NCBI GenBank assembly: GCA_016280445.1
Contig: JAEEGS010000062.1
Coordinates: 1 to 48,110, forward strand
Direction of reading: 5' to 3'
Source of the DNA: Bacteroidaceae bacterium
GTDB lineage: Bacteria; Bacteroidota; Bacteroidia; Bacteroidales; Bacteroidaceae
DNA: 48,110 bases
Both the position numbers and the translations under genes were made by a program. The notes below the pieces were generated by a model. That model had not been told where the DNA came from and searched no databases. It saw nothing but the letters and a program-made list of their open reading frames with translations. Below are positions 16,825 through 24,197 of this stretch, in pieces (the first letter of the stretch is position 1; the number at the start of each line of letters is the position of its first letter).

Positions 16825-18042
16825 TTATTTGTTAAAATGCAAGGTGTGTCCCATGCGCTCCTTCTTCGTGTGGAGGTAACGCTCGTTGTAGGGGTTGGGT
16901 GTGATTTCGATAGGCACGTTCTCGACGATTTCAAGTCCGTAGCCTTCCAAGCCCACACGCTTGACGGGGTTGTTGGTGAGGAGGCGAATCTTGCTGATGC
17001 CGATTTCGCGCAGGATTTGTGCACCCACGCCGTAATCGCGCAAGTCGGGGTCGAAGCCCAGATGGATGTTGGCATCCACGGTGTCGAGTCCCTGTTCTTG
17101 CAACTTATAGGCGGCAATCTTGTTCATCAGGCCGATGCCGCGTCCCTCTTGGATGAGGTACACCACAGCGCCTTTGCCCTCCTTCTCGATGAGTTGCATG
17201 GACTTGTGGAGTTGTTCGCCACAATCGCACCGCTGGCTGCCGAAGATGTCGCCTGTGGCGCAACTGGAGTGCATACGTACCAGCACGGGTTCGTCGGGTT
17301 TCCACTCGCCCTTGATGAGTGCCACGTGTTCAAGACCGTTGCTCTTCTGGCGGAAGGGGATGATGCGGAAGTGGCCGTATGCGGTGGGCATATCGGCTTC
17401 CACGCCCTTCTCCACAAGGCTTTCCTTCCGCAGGCGGTAGGCGATGAGGTCTTTGATTTGGATGAGTTTCAACCCCAGTTCTTCTGCCTTCTCGATGAGT
17501 TGGGGCATACGCGCCATCGTTCCGTCGGGATTGAGAATCTCGATGAGGGCAGCCGCAGGTCTCAGCCCTGCCAGACGTGCCAAGTCGATGGCGGCCTCGG
17601 TGTGGCCCGAACGGCGCAGCACACCGTTGTCCTGTGCGTAGAGCGGATTGATGTGTCCTGGACGGCCAAAATCGGTGGGCTTGGCTTCGGGATTGGCGAG
17701 CCACTGGATGGTGGCGGCGCGGTCGTGCGCACTCACGCCTGTGGTGCAGCCTTCGAGTTTGTCGATGGTCACCGTGAAGGGGGTGCCGAGCATCGAGGTG
17801 TTCTCTTCCACCTGATGGGGCAATTCCAGTTCCTTGGCGCGTGAGATGGTGATGGGTGCGCAGAGCACTCCTCGTCCCTCGCGGAGCATGAAGTTCACCT
17901 TCTCGGGGGTGATCATCTCGGCCGGTGTGATGAAGTCGCCTTCGTTCTCGCGGTCTTCATCGTCGACGACAATGACGAACTTTCCTTGTCGGAAGTCCTC
18001 AATGGCTTCTTCTATTGTGCTGAAGTGAAAAGATTTGCTCAT
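16825..18042 (-). CDS. ribBA: Bifunctional DHBP synthase / GTP cyclohydrolase II
   Basis: 405 residues. The N-terminal half makes 3,4-dihydroxy-2-butanone 4-phosphate from ribulose 5-phosphate, with the acidic loop D-D-E-D-R-E-N at 27-33 and H-T-E-A at 147-150. The C-terminal half (about 206-405) is GTP cyclohydrolase II, with zinc ligands Cys261, Cys272 and Cys274 in S-S-C-A-T-G-D and G-S-Q-R-C-D-C-G, and Q-E-G-R-G-I-G-L further on. Both active sites look complete, so both entry steps of riboflavin synthesis are supplied by one chain. It starts 5 bp after the stop of the permease gene and is followed 11 bp later by aspC. No FMN riboswitch precedes it; expression probably comes from the promoter before the permease. 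Confidence 0.97.
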   Translation of the reverse strand: MSKSFHFSTIEEAIEDFRQGKFVIVVDDEDRENEGDFITPAEMITPEKVNFMLREGRGVLCAPITISRAKELELPHQVEENTSMLGTPFTVTIDKLEGCTTGVSAHDRAATIQWLANPEAKPTDFGRPGHINPLYAQDNGVLRRSGHTEAAIDLARLAGLRPAAALIEILNPDGTMARMPQLIEKAEELGLKLIQIKDLIAYRLRKESLVEKGVEADMPTAYGHFRIIPFRQKSNGLEHVALIKGEWKPDEPVLVRMHSSCATGDIFGSQRCDCGEQLHKSMQLIEKEGKGAVVYLIQEGRGIGLMNKIAAYKLQEQGLDTVDANIHLGFDPDLRDYGVGAQILREIGISKIRLLTNNPVKRVGLEGYGLEIVENVPIEITPNPYNERYLHTKKERMGHTLHFNK

Positions 18043-18047
18043 ATTGT

Positions 18048-19973
18048 TTATTTCGTGGATTCGTTAAGTATGTGGGTGATGATGTATTGGTTAATTTTCT
18101 CTGAATACTTGATGACGGCTCTGAGGTCTTTGCGCCGGCGCCTGTAGAAGCGGAACGAGCGGGTGTCCATCACGGGATAGCCGTTGAGCCACTTGAGCAC
18201 CTGGCGGTCTTTGCTGTTGGAGAGCACTTCCACCACATATTCCGTCATCAGCATGATGCCCTCCGCTTTCATGTCCTCACGTTTCGAGAACCAGTAGCGC
18301 AGGATGTAAGCCATATACCCGAAGAACGTCGAGCGTGGCAGCGTGCCCAGATATTGGCGGCTGGTCGTGATGAGTGTGTCCAGCGTCTGGTGCATGTCTG
18401 TGTAGTCGGGGTCGTGGATGATGACCTCCTTGCGGGTGATGTTGCGCTTGGGGCGTATGCCCAGCAGCCGTTTCCAGATGTTCACATAGGCATCGAAGTT
18501 GAAGACTGCGGAGTCGTTGTTCGACTTGACGGTGAAGAACACACCCAGCGGTGCGAGCACGATGGTGCTGAGCCACATGCCCAGCCACACGGGCATTTCT
18601 CCTTCACGGCTCACCTTCATGCCGAATGTGTTGATGATGTAGTAAACGATGAAGATAATCACCGCCACCACCACGGGGAAGCCCAAGCCGCCCTTGCGGA
18701 TGATGGCGCCGAGGGGCGCGCCGATGAAGAAGAACATCAGGCAGGCGAGCGACATGGTGATTTTCTGCCAGTATTGTATCCAGTGGCGGCGTATCTGCTT
18801 GTCGCCCCATTCTATCACATCGGTTTTGTAACTGACGTCCATTTCCTGGAATCCCGCTTTCTGCAGGGCTGCCATCACGATGCGCTGTTTCTGCTGCGGG
18901 TCAACCTGGCTCATGATGGAGTCGATGTTCACGCTTGCAACGGGCACCGTCCTGCTTCTTTCGGCTTTGCGGGTGAGGGCAATCTTTTCCTCCTTCTCCA
19001 ACGAGCGGCGCAGGGTGTCTTTCATGTGGGCGATGGCCATCGAGTCGTAATCGGAGAGCCGTGTCTTGTGGGGGATGTTCAATGCGCTGCGCTGCATGTC
19101 GGCCTTGAAGACGGTGCTCAAACTGTCGTAGTAGGTCTCCATCGAGTCGATGTCGTGCACCAGTTTGTTCATGTCCTTTGTCATCGCGCTGCCTGCCACT
19201 TCTTCTTGGTCGGCCATGTTGAAGTTGGTGTCGAAGTCGATGATGAAGTGCTTCTCCACGAAGGTCTCCCGTCGGTAGGGCACATCGCGTGCCTGCAGGG
19301 CGTCGCTTTGCAGGTTCTCGAACTGTTCGCCTTGATACAGGTGTAGCAGCAGGTGCATCTTGTCGCTGGTCGTCTCCAGATGTCCGGAGTCGGCCAGGAT
19401 GATGTGTGCCTTGTTCACCCCGTCCTGCAGGTTGTAGATGATGACGTTGTACAGCATGCCAGTCTCCTCGTTCTTCCTCTCCACGTAGAGGTTGATGTTT
19501 TCGATGCCGTCGTAGAAGACGCGTTCGGGGATGTCGAGTTCGGGCGACTTCATCTTCATCGAAGTCAGCAGTTGCAGGAGGTTCTGTTGTGCCTCGGGTG
19601 CAATCTTGTTTTGGAAGTGGAAGGAGCCCAGCGACATGAGGGAGACGAGGATGATGAGCGGCCGGAGGGTGCGGAACAGCGAGATGCCGGCGGCTTTGAT
19701 GGCCAGCAGTTCGAGGCGCTCGCCGATGTTGCCGAACGAGATGAGCGAGGCGAGCAGGATGGCCAGTGGAAGTGCCATCGGCACCAGCGTCTCGGCGGCA
19801 TAGAAGAAAAATTTGGCGTAGATTTCGAACGTGAGGCCTTTGCCCACCAGGTCGTTGATGTATTTCCAGAGAAACTGCATCATGACGACAAAAAGACTGA
19901 TGCAGAACGTGCCTGCAAACAGCGTGAGGAAATTATTCAGGATGAAAAGGTCTAGTCGCTTGATGAGTCTCAT
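18048..19973 (-). CDS. LptF/LptG-family permease (YjgP/YjgQ)
   Basis: 641 residues. It belongs to the membrane pair that, with ATPase LptB, extracts lipopolysaccharide from the inner membrane. The start [11 protein letters not shown] and the following three hydrophobic spans (about 13-35, 55-85, 98-120) are typical, including P-L-A-I-L-L-A-S-L and [16 protein letters not shown] periplasmic region follows (about 125-400), then three more spans (about 400-485). It is much longer than the E. coli proteins (about 360), partly because of a 150-residue cytoplasmic tail, a form common in Bacteroidetes. First gene of the operon with ribBA and aspC. Whether it acts as LptF or LptG cannot be told from sequence alone. 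Confidence 0.88.
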   Translation of the reverse strand: MRLIKRLDLFILNNFLTLFAGTFCISLFVVMMQFLWKYINDLVGKGLTFEIYAKFFFYAAETLVPMALPLAILLASLISFGNIGERLELLAIKAAGISLFRTLRPLIILVSLMSLGSFHFQNKIAPEAQQNLLQLLTSMKMKSPELDIPERVFYDGIENINLYVERKNEETGMLYNVIIYNLQDGVNKAHIILADSGHLETTSDKMHLLLHLYQGEQFENLQSDALQARDVPYRRETFVEKHFIIDFDTNFNMADQEEVAGSAMTKDMNKLVHDIDSMETYYDSLSTVFKADMQRSALNIPHKTRLSDYDSMAIAHMKDTLRRSLEKEEKIALTRKAERSRTVPVASVNIDSIMSQVDPQQKQRIVMAALQKAGFQEMDVSYKTDVIEWGDKQIRRHWIQYWQKITMSLACLMFFFIGAPLGAIIRKGGLGFPVVVAVIIFIVYYIINTFGMKVSREGEMPVWLGMWLSTIVLAPLGVFFTVKSNNDSAVFNFDAYVNIWKRLLGIRPKRNITRKEVIIHDPDYTDMHQTLDTLITTSRQYLGTLPRSTFFGYMAYILRYWFSKREDMKAEGIMLMTEYVVEVLSNSKDRQVLKWLNGYPVMDTRSFRFYRRRRKDLRAVIKYSEKINQYIITHILNESTK

Positions 19974-20019
19974 CTAAATTCGTGGTTCGCCTGTGTGTGC
20001 GTACATTGTATTTGGGGTG

Positions 20020-20051
20020 CAAAGTTACGGCAAATTCTTGTTTCAGTCAAA
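20020..20051 (-). promoter_or_regulatory. Bacteroidetes promoter of the permease-ribBA-aspC operon
   Basis: On the minus strand TTTG (20051-20048), 20 nt, and TAACTTTG (20027-20020) match the consensus, with the start codon 46 bp downstream of the -7 box. Confidence 0.85.
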
Positions 20052-20422
20052 AAAACGCCTGCTTTTTTGCTTTGGAGACTTGTTTTCAGGGATGTTTTGC
20101 CTTTTTTTATGCTGCCTCCGTATAGGAGGCAAGGGTTCATGTGCCGGTGACGGAAAAGGGGCATCGTTTTTTGCGGCTTGTAACACCCTTAAATGTTACA
20201 AGTGTAACACACGCACTGTTACAAGTGTAACACACGCACTGTTACAAATGTAACACTGGAACTGTTACAAGTGTAACATTTTCGCTGCCAAAAATGTAAA
20301 ATTTCCGCTCTCACGACGACCATTTTTCCGTTCTCGCATCGGCATTATTGTTCTTCGTGATGAAAAGAAGGGGAGGATGGATGTTTTTTGCGCTGGCTGG
20401 CTGAAAAGTCATTTTTTTTATG
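20052..20422. other. Gene-free divergent spacer
   Basis: This is the space between the two divergent promoters. Apart from palindrome array B (20194-20278) and a stray TGTAACA half-site at 20179-20185, I see only T-rich and mixed sequence. Small open frames here lack start signals and any coding character. Confidence 0.6.
20194..20278. repeat. Tandem palindrome array B (4 units, exact 23-bp period)
   Basis: TGTTACA-NN-TGTAACA occurs at 20194-20209, 20217-20232, 20240-20255 and 20263-20278. Arms are perfect in all four; the centre is AG, AG, AA, AG. The 7-nt spacers are CACGCAC, CACGCAC and CTGGAAC. A half-site TGTAACA lies one step upstream at 20179-20185. It lies between divergent promoters, about 145 bp from each -7 box or beyond. 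Confidence 0.95.
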
Positions 20423-20430
20423 TACCTTTG
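20423..20430 (+). promoter_or_regulatory. -7 box of prfB promoter
   Basis: TACCTTTG matches TAnnTTTG. It overlaps an upstream in-frame ATG at 20420, which therefore cannot be the translation start. No good TTTG is found at the usual -33 distance. Confidence 0.75.
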
Positions 20431-20449
20431 CAGCCAAAATGACAGAATT

Positions 20450-21562
20450 ATGATTACAGCAGAACAACTGAAGGATTTGAAAGACAGGACGGTGGCACTG
20501 CACCGTTACTTGCAGATTGACAGCAAGCTGATTGAAGTGGAGGAGGAGGAACTGCGCACACAGGCACCGGGCTTCTGGGATGACCAGAAGGCGGCTGAGG
20601 CGCAGATGAAGAAGGTGAAGACGCTGAAGCGGTGGATTGACGGCTACAACGAGGTGAAGGCGGCGACGGACGATACGGAGGTGGCATTCGACTTCTACAA
20701 GGAGGAGATGTCGACCGAAGAGGAAGTGGACGACTACTATGCGAAGGCGCTGGCGCTCGTGGAGGACTTGGAACTGAAGAACATGCTGCAAGGCGAGGCC
20801 GACAACATGGATGCCGTGCTGAAAATCAATGCAGGTGCTGGCGGCACCGAGGCGCAGGATTGGGCGCAGATGCTCATGCGCATGTATCAGCGCTATGCCG
20901 AGCAACACGGCTACAAGGTGACCATCAGCAACTTCCAGGACGGTGAAGATGCGGGCATCAAGACCGTGACGATGGAGATTCAGGGCGAGATGGCATACGG
21001 CTACCTGAAGGGCGAGAGCGGCGTGCATCGTCTGGTGCGTGTCAGCCCCTACAACGCGCAGGGCAAGCGCATGACCTCCTTCGCCAGCGTGTTTGTGACA
21101 CCGCTGGTGGACGACACCATCAACGTGGAGATAGAACAGGCGCGCATCTCTTGGGACACCTTCCGTTCCAGCGGTGCAGGCGGCCAGAACGTGAACAAGG
21201 TGGAGTCGGGTGTGCGACTCAGATACCAATACAAAGACCCCTACACGGGCGAGGAGGAGGAAATCCTCATCGAGAACACGGAGACACGCGACCAGCCGAA
21301 AAACAAGGAAAACGCGTTGAGGCTCCTGCGCTCCATGCTCTACGATAAGGAACTGCAGCACCGCATGGCCGAACAGGCAAAAGTGGAGGCAGGCAAGAAG
21401 AAGATAGAGTGGGGCAGCCAGATTCGTTCGTATGTGTTCGACGACCGCCGCGTGAAGGATCACCGCACAAACTTCCAGACAAGCGATGTGGGCGGTGTGA
21501 TGGACGGCAAACTGGATGGCTTCATCAAGGCATACCTCATGGAATTTGCAACAGAAGAATAG
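20450..21562 (+). CDS. prfB: Peptide chain release factor 2
   Basis: 370 residues from ATG 20450; an earlier in-frame ATG at 20420 lies inside the promoter and is rejected. RF2 releases proteins at UGA and UAA codons. The catalytic G-G-Q is in S-S-G-A-G-G-Q-N-V-N. The codon-reading tripeptide corresponds to S-P-Y in R-V-S-P-Y-N-A-Q-G, where E. coli RF2 has S-P-F. The usual frameshift signal (CTT TGA C) is absent: at the matching position the frame reads straight through R-Y-L-Q-I-D (TAC TTG CAG ATT GAC). The gene is therefore translated without programmed frameshifting. It is followed by palindromic spacers and the CYTH gene on the same strand. Confidence 0.95.
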   Translation: MITAEQLKDLKDRTVALHRYLQIDSKLIEVEEEELRTQAPGFWDDQKAAEAQMKKVKTLKRWIDGYNEVKAATDDTEVAFDFYKEEMSTEEEVDDYYAKALALVEDLELKNMLQGEADNMDAVLKINAGAGGTEAQDWAQMLMRMYQRYAEQHGYKVTISNFQDGEDAGIKTVTMEIQGEMAYGYLKGESGVHRLVRVSPYNAQGKRMTSFASVFVTPLVDDTINVEIEQARISWDTFRSSGAGGQNVNKVESGVRLRYQYKDPYTGEEEEILIENTETRDQPKNKENALRLLRSMLYDKELQHRMAEQAKVEAGKKKIEWGSQIRSYVFDDRRVKDHRTNFQTSDVGGVMDGKLDGFIKAYLMEFATEE

Positions 21563-21576
21563 GAACCCCCTCCCAG

Positions 21577-21635
21577 CCTCCCCCAAGGGGAGGAGCCGGC
21601 AGGCAGGGTGGCGTTTAATTAGGGCGTTTAATTAG
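21577..21635. repeat. GC palindrome and 13-bp tandem repeat before the CYTH gene
   Basis: CCTCCCC-CAA-GGGGAGG (21577-21593) is a 7-bp hairpin 15 bp after the prfB stop. GGCGTTTAATTAG is then repeated exactly in tandem (21610-21622, 21623-21635) just before the CYTH start codon at 21653. The hairpin may end prfB transcription; the tandem repeat lies in the next gene's leader. Confidence 0.8.
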
Positions 21636-21652
21636 AATTTAGATAGAAGAAA

Positions 21653-22222
21653 ATGGCGGATAACACAAACAAGCCGAATGGTTCGTCCCCCCATGGGGGG
21701 ATAAGAGGGGGGCTTGAGATTGAACGGAAGTTTCTGGTGAAGGGCGAATGGAAGCCTTTTGCGGACAGCAAGACCCACATTGAGCAGGGGTATTTTGCGA
21801 CAGAGCTGGGAAGAACTGTGCGGGTGCGCATCCGCGATGACAAGGGCTATCTGACCATCAAAGGCCCTTCGAAAAAGGATGGGCTTGCGCGCTATGAGTT
21901 TGAGACGGAGATATCTCTGGAGGATGCCCGCGAGATGATGAGCCTCTGCATGCCTGGACGTGTGAACAAGGACCGCTACCTCATCAGGAACGGCAAGCAC
22001 ACGATTGAGGTGGATGAGTTCTTTGGCGACAATGAGGGCCTGGTGGTGGCAGAGATTGAGTTGGAGAGCGAGAATGAGCCCTACGAGAAGCCGGACTTTC
22101 TGGGCAAGGAAGTGACGGGCGATTACCATTACTACAATAAGTACATGTTGCGCCGACCTTACAAATTGTGGAAGGACGAAGTGGATTATGAACGGTCGGA
22201 CGACCCAACAGAACGGTTATGA
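21653..22222 (+). CDS. CYTH-domain protein (adenylate cyclase / thiamine triphosphatase / triphosphatase superfamily)
   Basis: 189 residues. The signature E-I-E-R-K-F-L is at 22-28, followed by alternating charged strands (R-V-R-I-R, Y-L-T-I-K-G, E-F-E-T-E, K-D-R-Y, E-V-D-E-F, A-E-I-E-L-E) that form the acidic and basic walls of a triphosphate tunnel. Short bacterial CYTH proteins of this type usually hydrolyse inorganic triphosphate; the actual substrate is unknown. Residues 8-20 (P-N-G-S-S-P-H-G-G-I-R-G-G) are unlike the family, which normally starts right at the E-x-E-x-K strand, and are coded by a palindrome (21687-21700). The stop overlaps the next start (ATGA, 22219-22222), so translation is coupled. 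Confidence 0.85.
   Translation: MADNTNKPNGSSPHGGIRGGLEIERKFLVKGEWKPFADSKTHIEQGYFATELGRTVRVRIRDDKGYLTIKGPSKKDGLARYEFETEISLEDAREMMSLCMPGRVNKDRYLIRNGKHTIEVDEFFGDNEGLVVAEIELESENEPYEKPDFLGKEVTGDYHYYNKYMLRRPYKLWKDEVDYERSDDPTERL
21687..21700. repeat. Perfect palindrome CCCCCCATGGGGGG inside the CYTH reading frame
   Basis: A 14-bp G/C palindrome, followed by a further GGGGGG at 21707-21712, is embedded in codons 12-16 of the CYTH gene. It resembles the intergenic CCTCCCC/GGGGAGG hairpin 100 bp upstream, as if a spacer repeat had been read into the coding sequence. Confidence 0.85.
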
Positions 22223-22611
22223 AATTGAAAGAATATCTGTTCACCACGCTGGTGACGGCCTTCATCGTCACGCTGAGCACCATCCCCATCCCCGAGCATC
22301 CGCCATTGGGCGATGTGCCCCTGATGGACAAATGGGTGCACATGGTCATGTATGGCGGTCTGGTGTTTGTCATGTGGATAGATCATGTGGTGAGGAACAA
22401 ACGGACGTTCTCGTGGAAGGCTCGCGGCATCATGTTGCTCTATTCGATAGCCCTGGGTGGCGTGATGGAGTTGGTGCAAGCCTACCTGACCACGTGCCGC
22501 TCTGGTGAATGGCTTGATTTCGAGGCAGATGCAATCGGCGCGGCCGTTAGCGTCCTGCTGTGCATATATCTCAACAAGTTATGGAACGAGAAAATTTCGG
22601 TTCGAAAGTAG
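22219..22611 (+). CDS. VanZ-like membrane protein
   Basis: 130 residues with four predicted membrane spans (about 7-24, 42-56, 70-90, 102-120). It carries the VanZ-family marks D37-K38-x-x-H41 in the first loop, E-L-V-Q-A-Y near 84-89 and the D-F-x-A-D-A-I-G-A motif near 101-109. Function is unsettled for most members; VanZ itself gives low-level teicoplanin resistance. Start overlaps the CYTH stop by 4 nt, and its 3' end overlaps the transporter start by 31 nt, so the three genes are probably one transcript. Confidence 0.85.
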   Translation: MKLKEYLFTTLVTAFIVTLSTIPIPEHPPLGDVPLMDKWVHMVMYGGLVFVMWIDHVVRNKRTFSWKARGIMLLYSIALGGVMELVQAYLTTCRSGEWLDFEADAIGAAVSVLLCIYLNKLWNEKISVRK

Positions 22612-23957
22612 GAGCCATCCTTGCGGCGGCAGGTTCAGCCGTGGGACTTGGTAATGTTTGGCGTTTCCCCATCGAGACAGGTCAGAATGGTGGTGCGGCG
22701 TTCATCATCATCTATGTGCTTTGCATCCTCGTTTTGGGTTTGCCCATCATGATCAGCGAGTTCCTCATCGGACGCCACACTCATGCCAACACGGCCGGCG
22801 CATACCGCATCCTCTCAGCTGGCTCACCTTGGAAGTGGGTGGGACGACTGGGTGTCTTCACGGGCTGGTTCATCCTGTGCTACTACGTCGTGGTGGGCGC
22901 ATGGACGATGCACTACACCTTCCTTTCGGCCATCAACGCGTTCTATGAAGCGCCTGCAACGCAATACGAGAATATCTTCAATGCCTTTGTGTCCAATCCC
23001 TGGATGCCCACGTTCTGGCTCTTCTTCTTCATTGCCATCATCCACTTTGTCATCATTCGTGGCGTGAAGTTGGGCATCGAGAAGTCGGCCAAAGTGATGA
23101 TGCCCACCTTGTTCGTCATCACGGTGGTGCTGACGGTGTGCTCCATCTGTCTGCCTGGCGCATCAAAGGGTGTGGAGTTTCTGCTGAAACCCGACTGGAG
23201 CAAGGTGGACAGCACCGTCATCCTGCAGGCAATGGGACAGGCATTCTTTTCGTTGAGTCTCGGCATGGGCTGCCTTTGCACCTATGCCAGTTATTTCGAC
23301 AAGAAGACTCCTTTGGCTAAATCAGCGGTGAACGTGAGCATCATCGACACCGTCATCGCCATCATGGCAGGATTCATCATCTTCCCATCGGTGTTCAATA
23401 TCGGCATGAATCCCAACGAGGTGGGTGTGGGTGCTGGCCTCACCTTTGTGTCACTGCCCAACGTCTTCCAACAGGCGTTTGGCGACGGCACCTTGCTGGC
23501 CGTGGTGTTCTCCACATTGTTCTATTTCCTGCTTTTCGTGGCAGCACTCACGAGTGCTATCTCGTTGCATGAGGTGGCGACTGCCTATGTGACCGAGGAG
23601 TTCAAGATGTCGCGCAAGAAAGGAGCCACGATTGTCACGTTGACCATCGTGGTGTTGGGTACCCTTTGTTCCCTCTCTTTCGGTCCTTTGAGCGGCATTC
23701 AGTTGTTCGACCGCAACATCTTCTCCCTGTTCGACGACTTCTCAGGCATGGTGCTGCTGCCGCTGGGTGGCTTGCTCATCAGCCTCTTTGCCGGATGGGT
23801 GCTTGACAGGCAGTTGTATCGCGATGAAATCAGCAACGGCGGCGACTTGAAGACTCCTTACTTCAAACTGCTGGTGTTCTCTCTTCGTTACATTGCTCCT
23901 TTGGCCATCGGTCTTGTGTTCCTGGATCAGATAGGAGTGTTCAACTTCTTGAAATAA
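22581..23957 (+). CDS. NSS-family sodium-dependent transporter
   Basis: 458 residues from ATG 22581; an upstream in-frame ATG at 22560 exists, but the family starts with the segment M-E-R-E-N-F-G-S-K-V-G. G-S-A-V-G-L-G-N-V-W-R-F-P (18-30) is the first unwound helix holding the sodium and substrate sites; N-G-G-A-A-F-I-I-I-Y follows. About 11 to 12 hydrophobic spans are visible, the usual number for bacterial neurotransmitter:sodium symporters (LeuT, MhsT, TnaT relatives). The cargo is likely an amino acid; the exact one cannot be read from sequence. It ends F-N-F-L-K and is followed by the type 1 purine-rich hairpin. Confidence 0.9.
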   Translation: MERENFGSKVGAILAAAGSAVGLGNVWRFPIETGQNGGAAFIIIYVLCILVLGLPIMISEFLIGRHTHANTAGAYRILSAGSPWKWVGRLGVFTGWFILCYYVVVGAWTMHYTFLSAINAFYEAPATQYENIFNAFVSNPWMPTFWLFFFIAIIHFVIIRGVKLGIEKSAKVMMPTLFVITVVLTVCSICLPGASKGVEFLLKPDWSKVDSTVILQAMGQAFFSLSLGMGCLCTYASYFDKKTPLAKSAVNVSIIDTVIAIMAGFIIFPSVFNIGMNPNEVGVGAGLTFVSLPNVFQQAFGDGTLLAVVFSTLFYFLLFVAALTSAISLHEVATAYVTEEFKMSRKKGATIVTLTIVVLGTLCSLSFGPLSGIQLFDRNIFSLFDDFSGMVLLPLGGLLISLFAGWVLDRQLYRDEISNGGDLKTPYFKLLVFSLRYIAPLAIGLVFLDQIGVFNFLK

Positions 23958-23960
23958 GAA

Positions 23961-24091
23961 GATAAAGATATTAAAGAAGTTAGAGAAGTTATAGAAGTTA
24001 AAGGAGTTAAAGACGATACTTAAACTAATAGCCAAACATATGTCTATAACTTCTGAGCGAAGCGATAACTTCTTTGACTCCTATAACTTCT
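23961..24091. repeat. Purine-rich tandem repeats with inverted counterpart (hairpin), type 1 copy 2
   Basis: Tandem words such as GAAGTTAGA, GAAGTTATA and GAAGTTAAAG (23961-24018) face their inverse words (CTATAACTTC, CTTCTTTGACTCC; 24042-24091). The 25 bp at 23994-24018 are identical to 4455-4479, nearly 20 kb away. It lies just past the transporter stop. Confidence 0.8.
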
Positions 24092-24134
24092 ACAAGTTGA
24101 GCACTTGCGAAACTTGAAATAGGAAGGACTTTTG

Positions 24135-24172
24135 AAAAAAGCAGTGGGGATTTGCAATCGCAAGTCCCCACT
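24135..24172 (-). terminator. Rho-independent terminator of the GH98 gene
   Basis: On the minus strand AGTGGGGA...TCCCCACT forms an 8-bp stem (24172-24165 with 24150-24143), extended by TTGC/GCAA, then GC and six T (24140-24135). It lies 26 bp after the stop codon at 24198. Confidence 0.9.
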
Positions 24173-24197
24173 GTCTCTTTAGTTCCTAAAAGACAAT

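Noticed and set aside
20194-20278. Possible CRISPR array
   Set aside because: Units are 16-bp palindromes with 7-nt spacers that are partly identical; there is no cas gene, and the size does not fit.
20420-20449. Upstream in-frame ATG of prfB
   Set aside because: It overlaps the TACCTTTG promoter box, so it lies before the expected transcript start.
20345-21586. 413-codon open frame opposite prfB
   Set aside because: Antisense shadow of an unmistakable RF2 gene.
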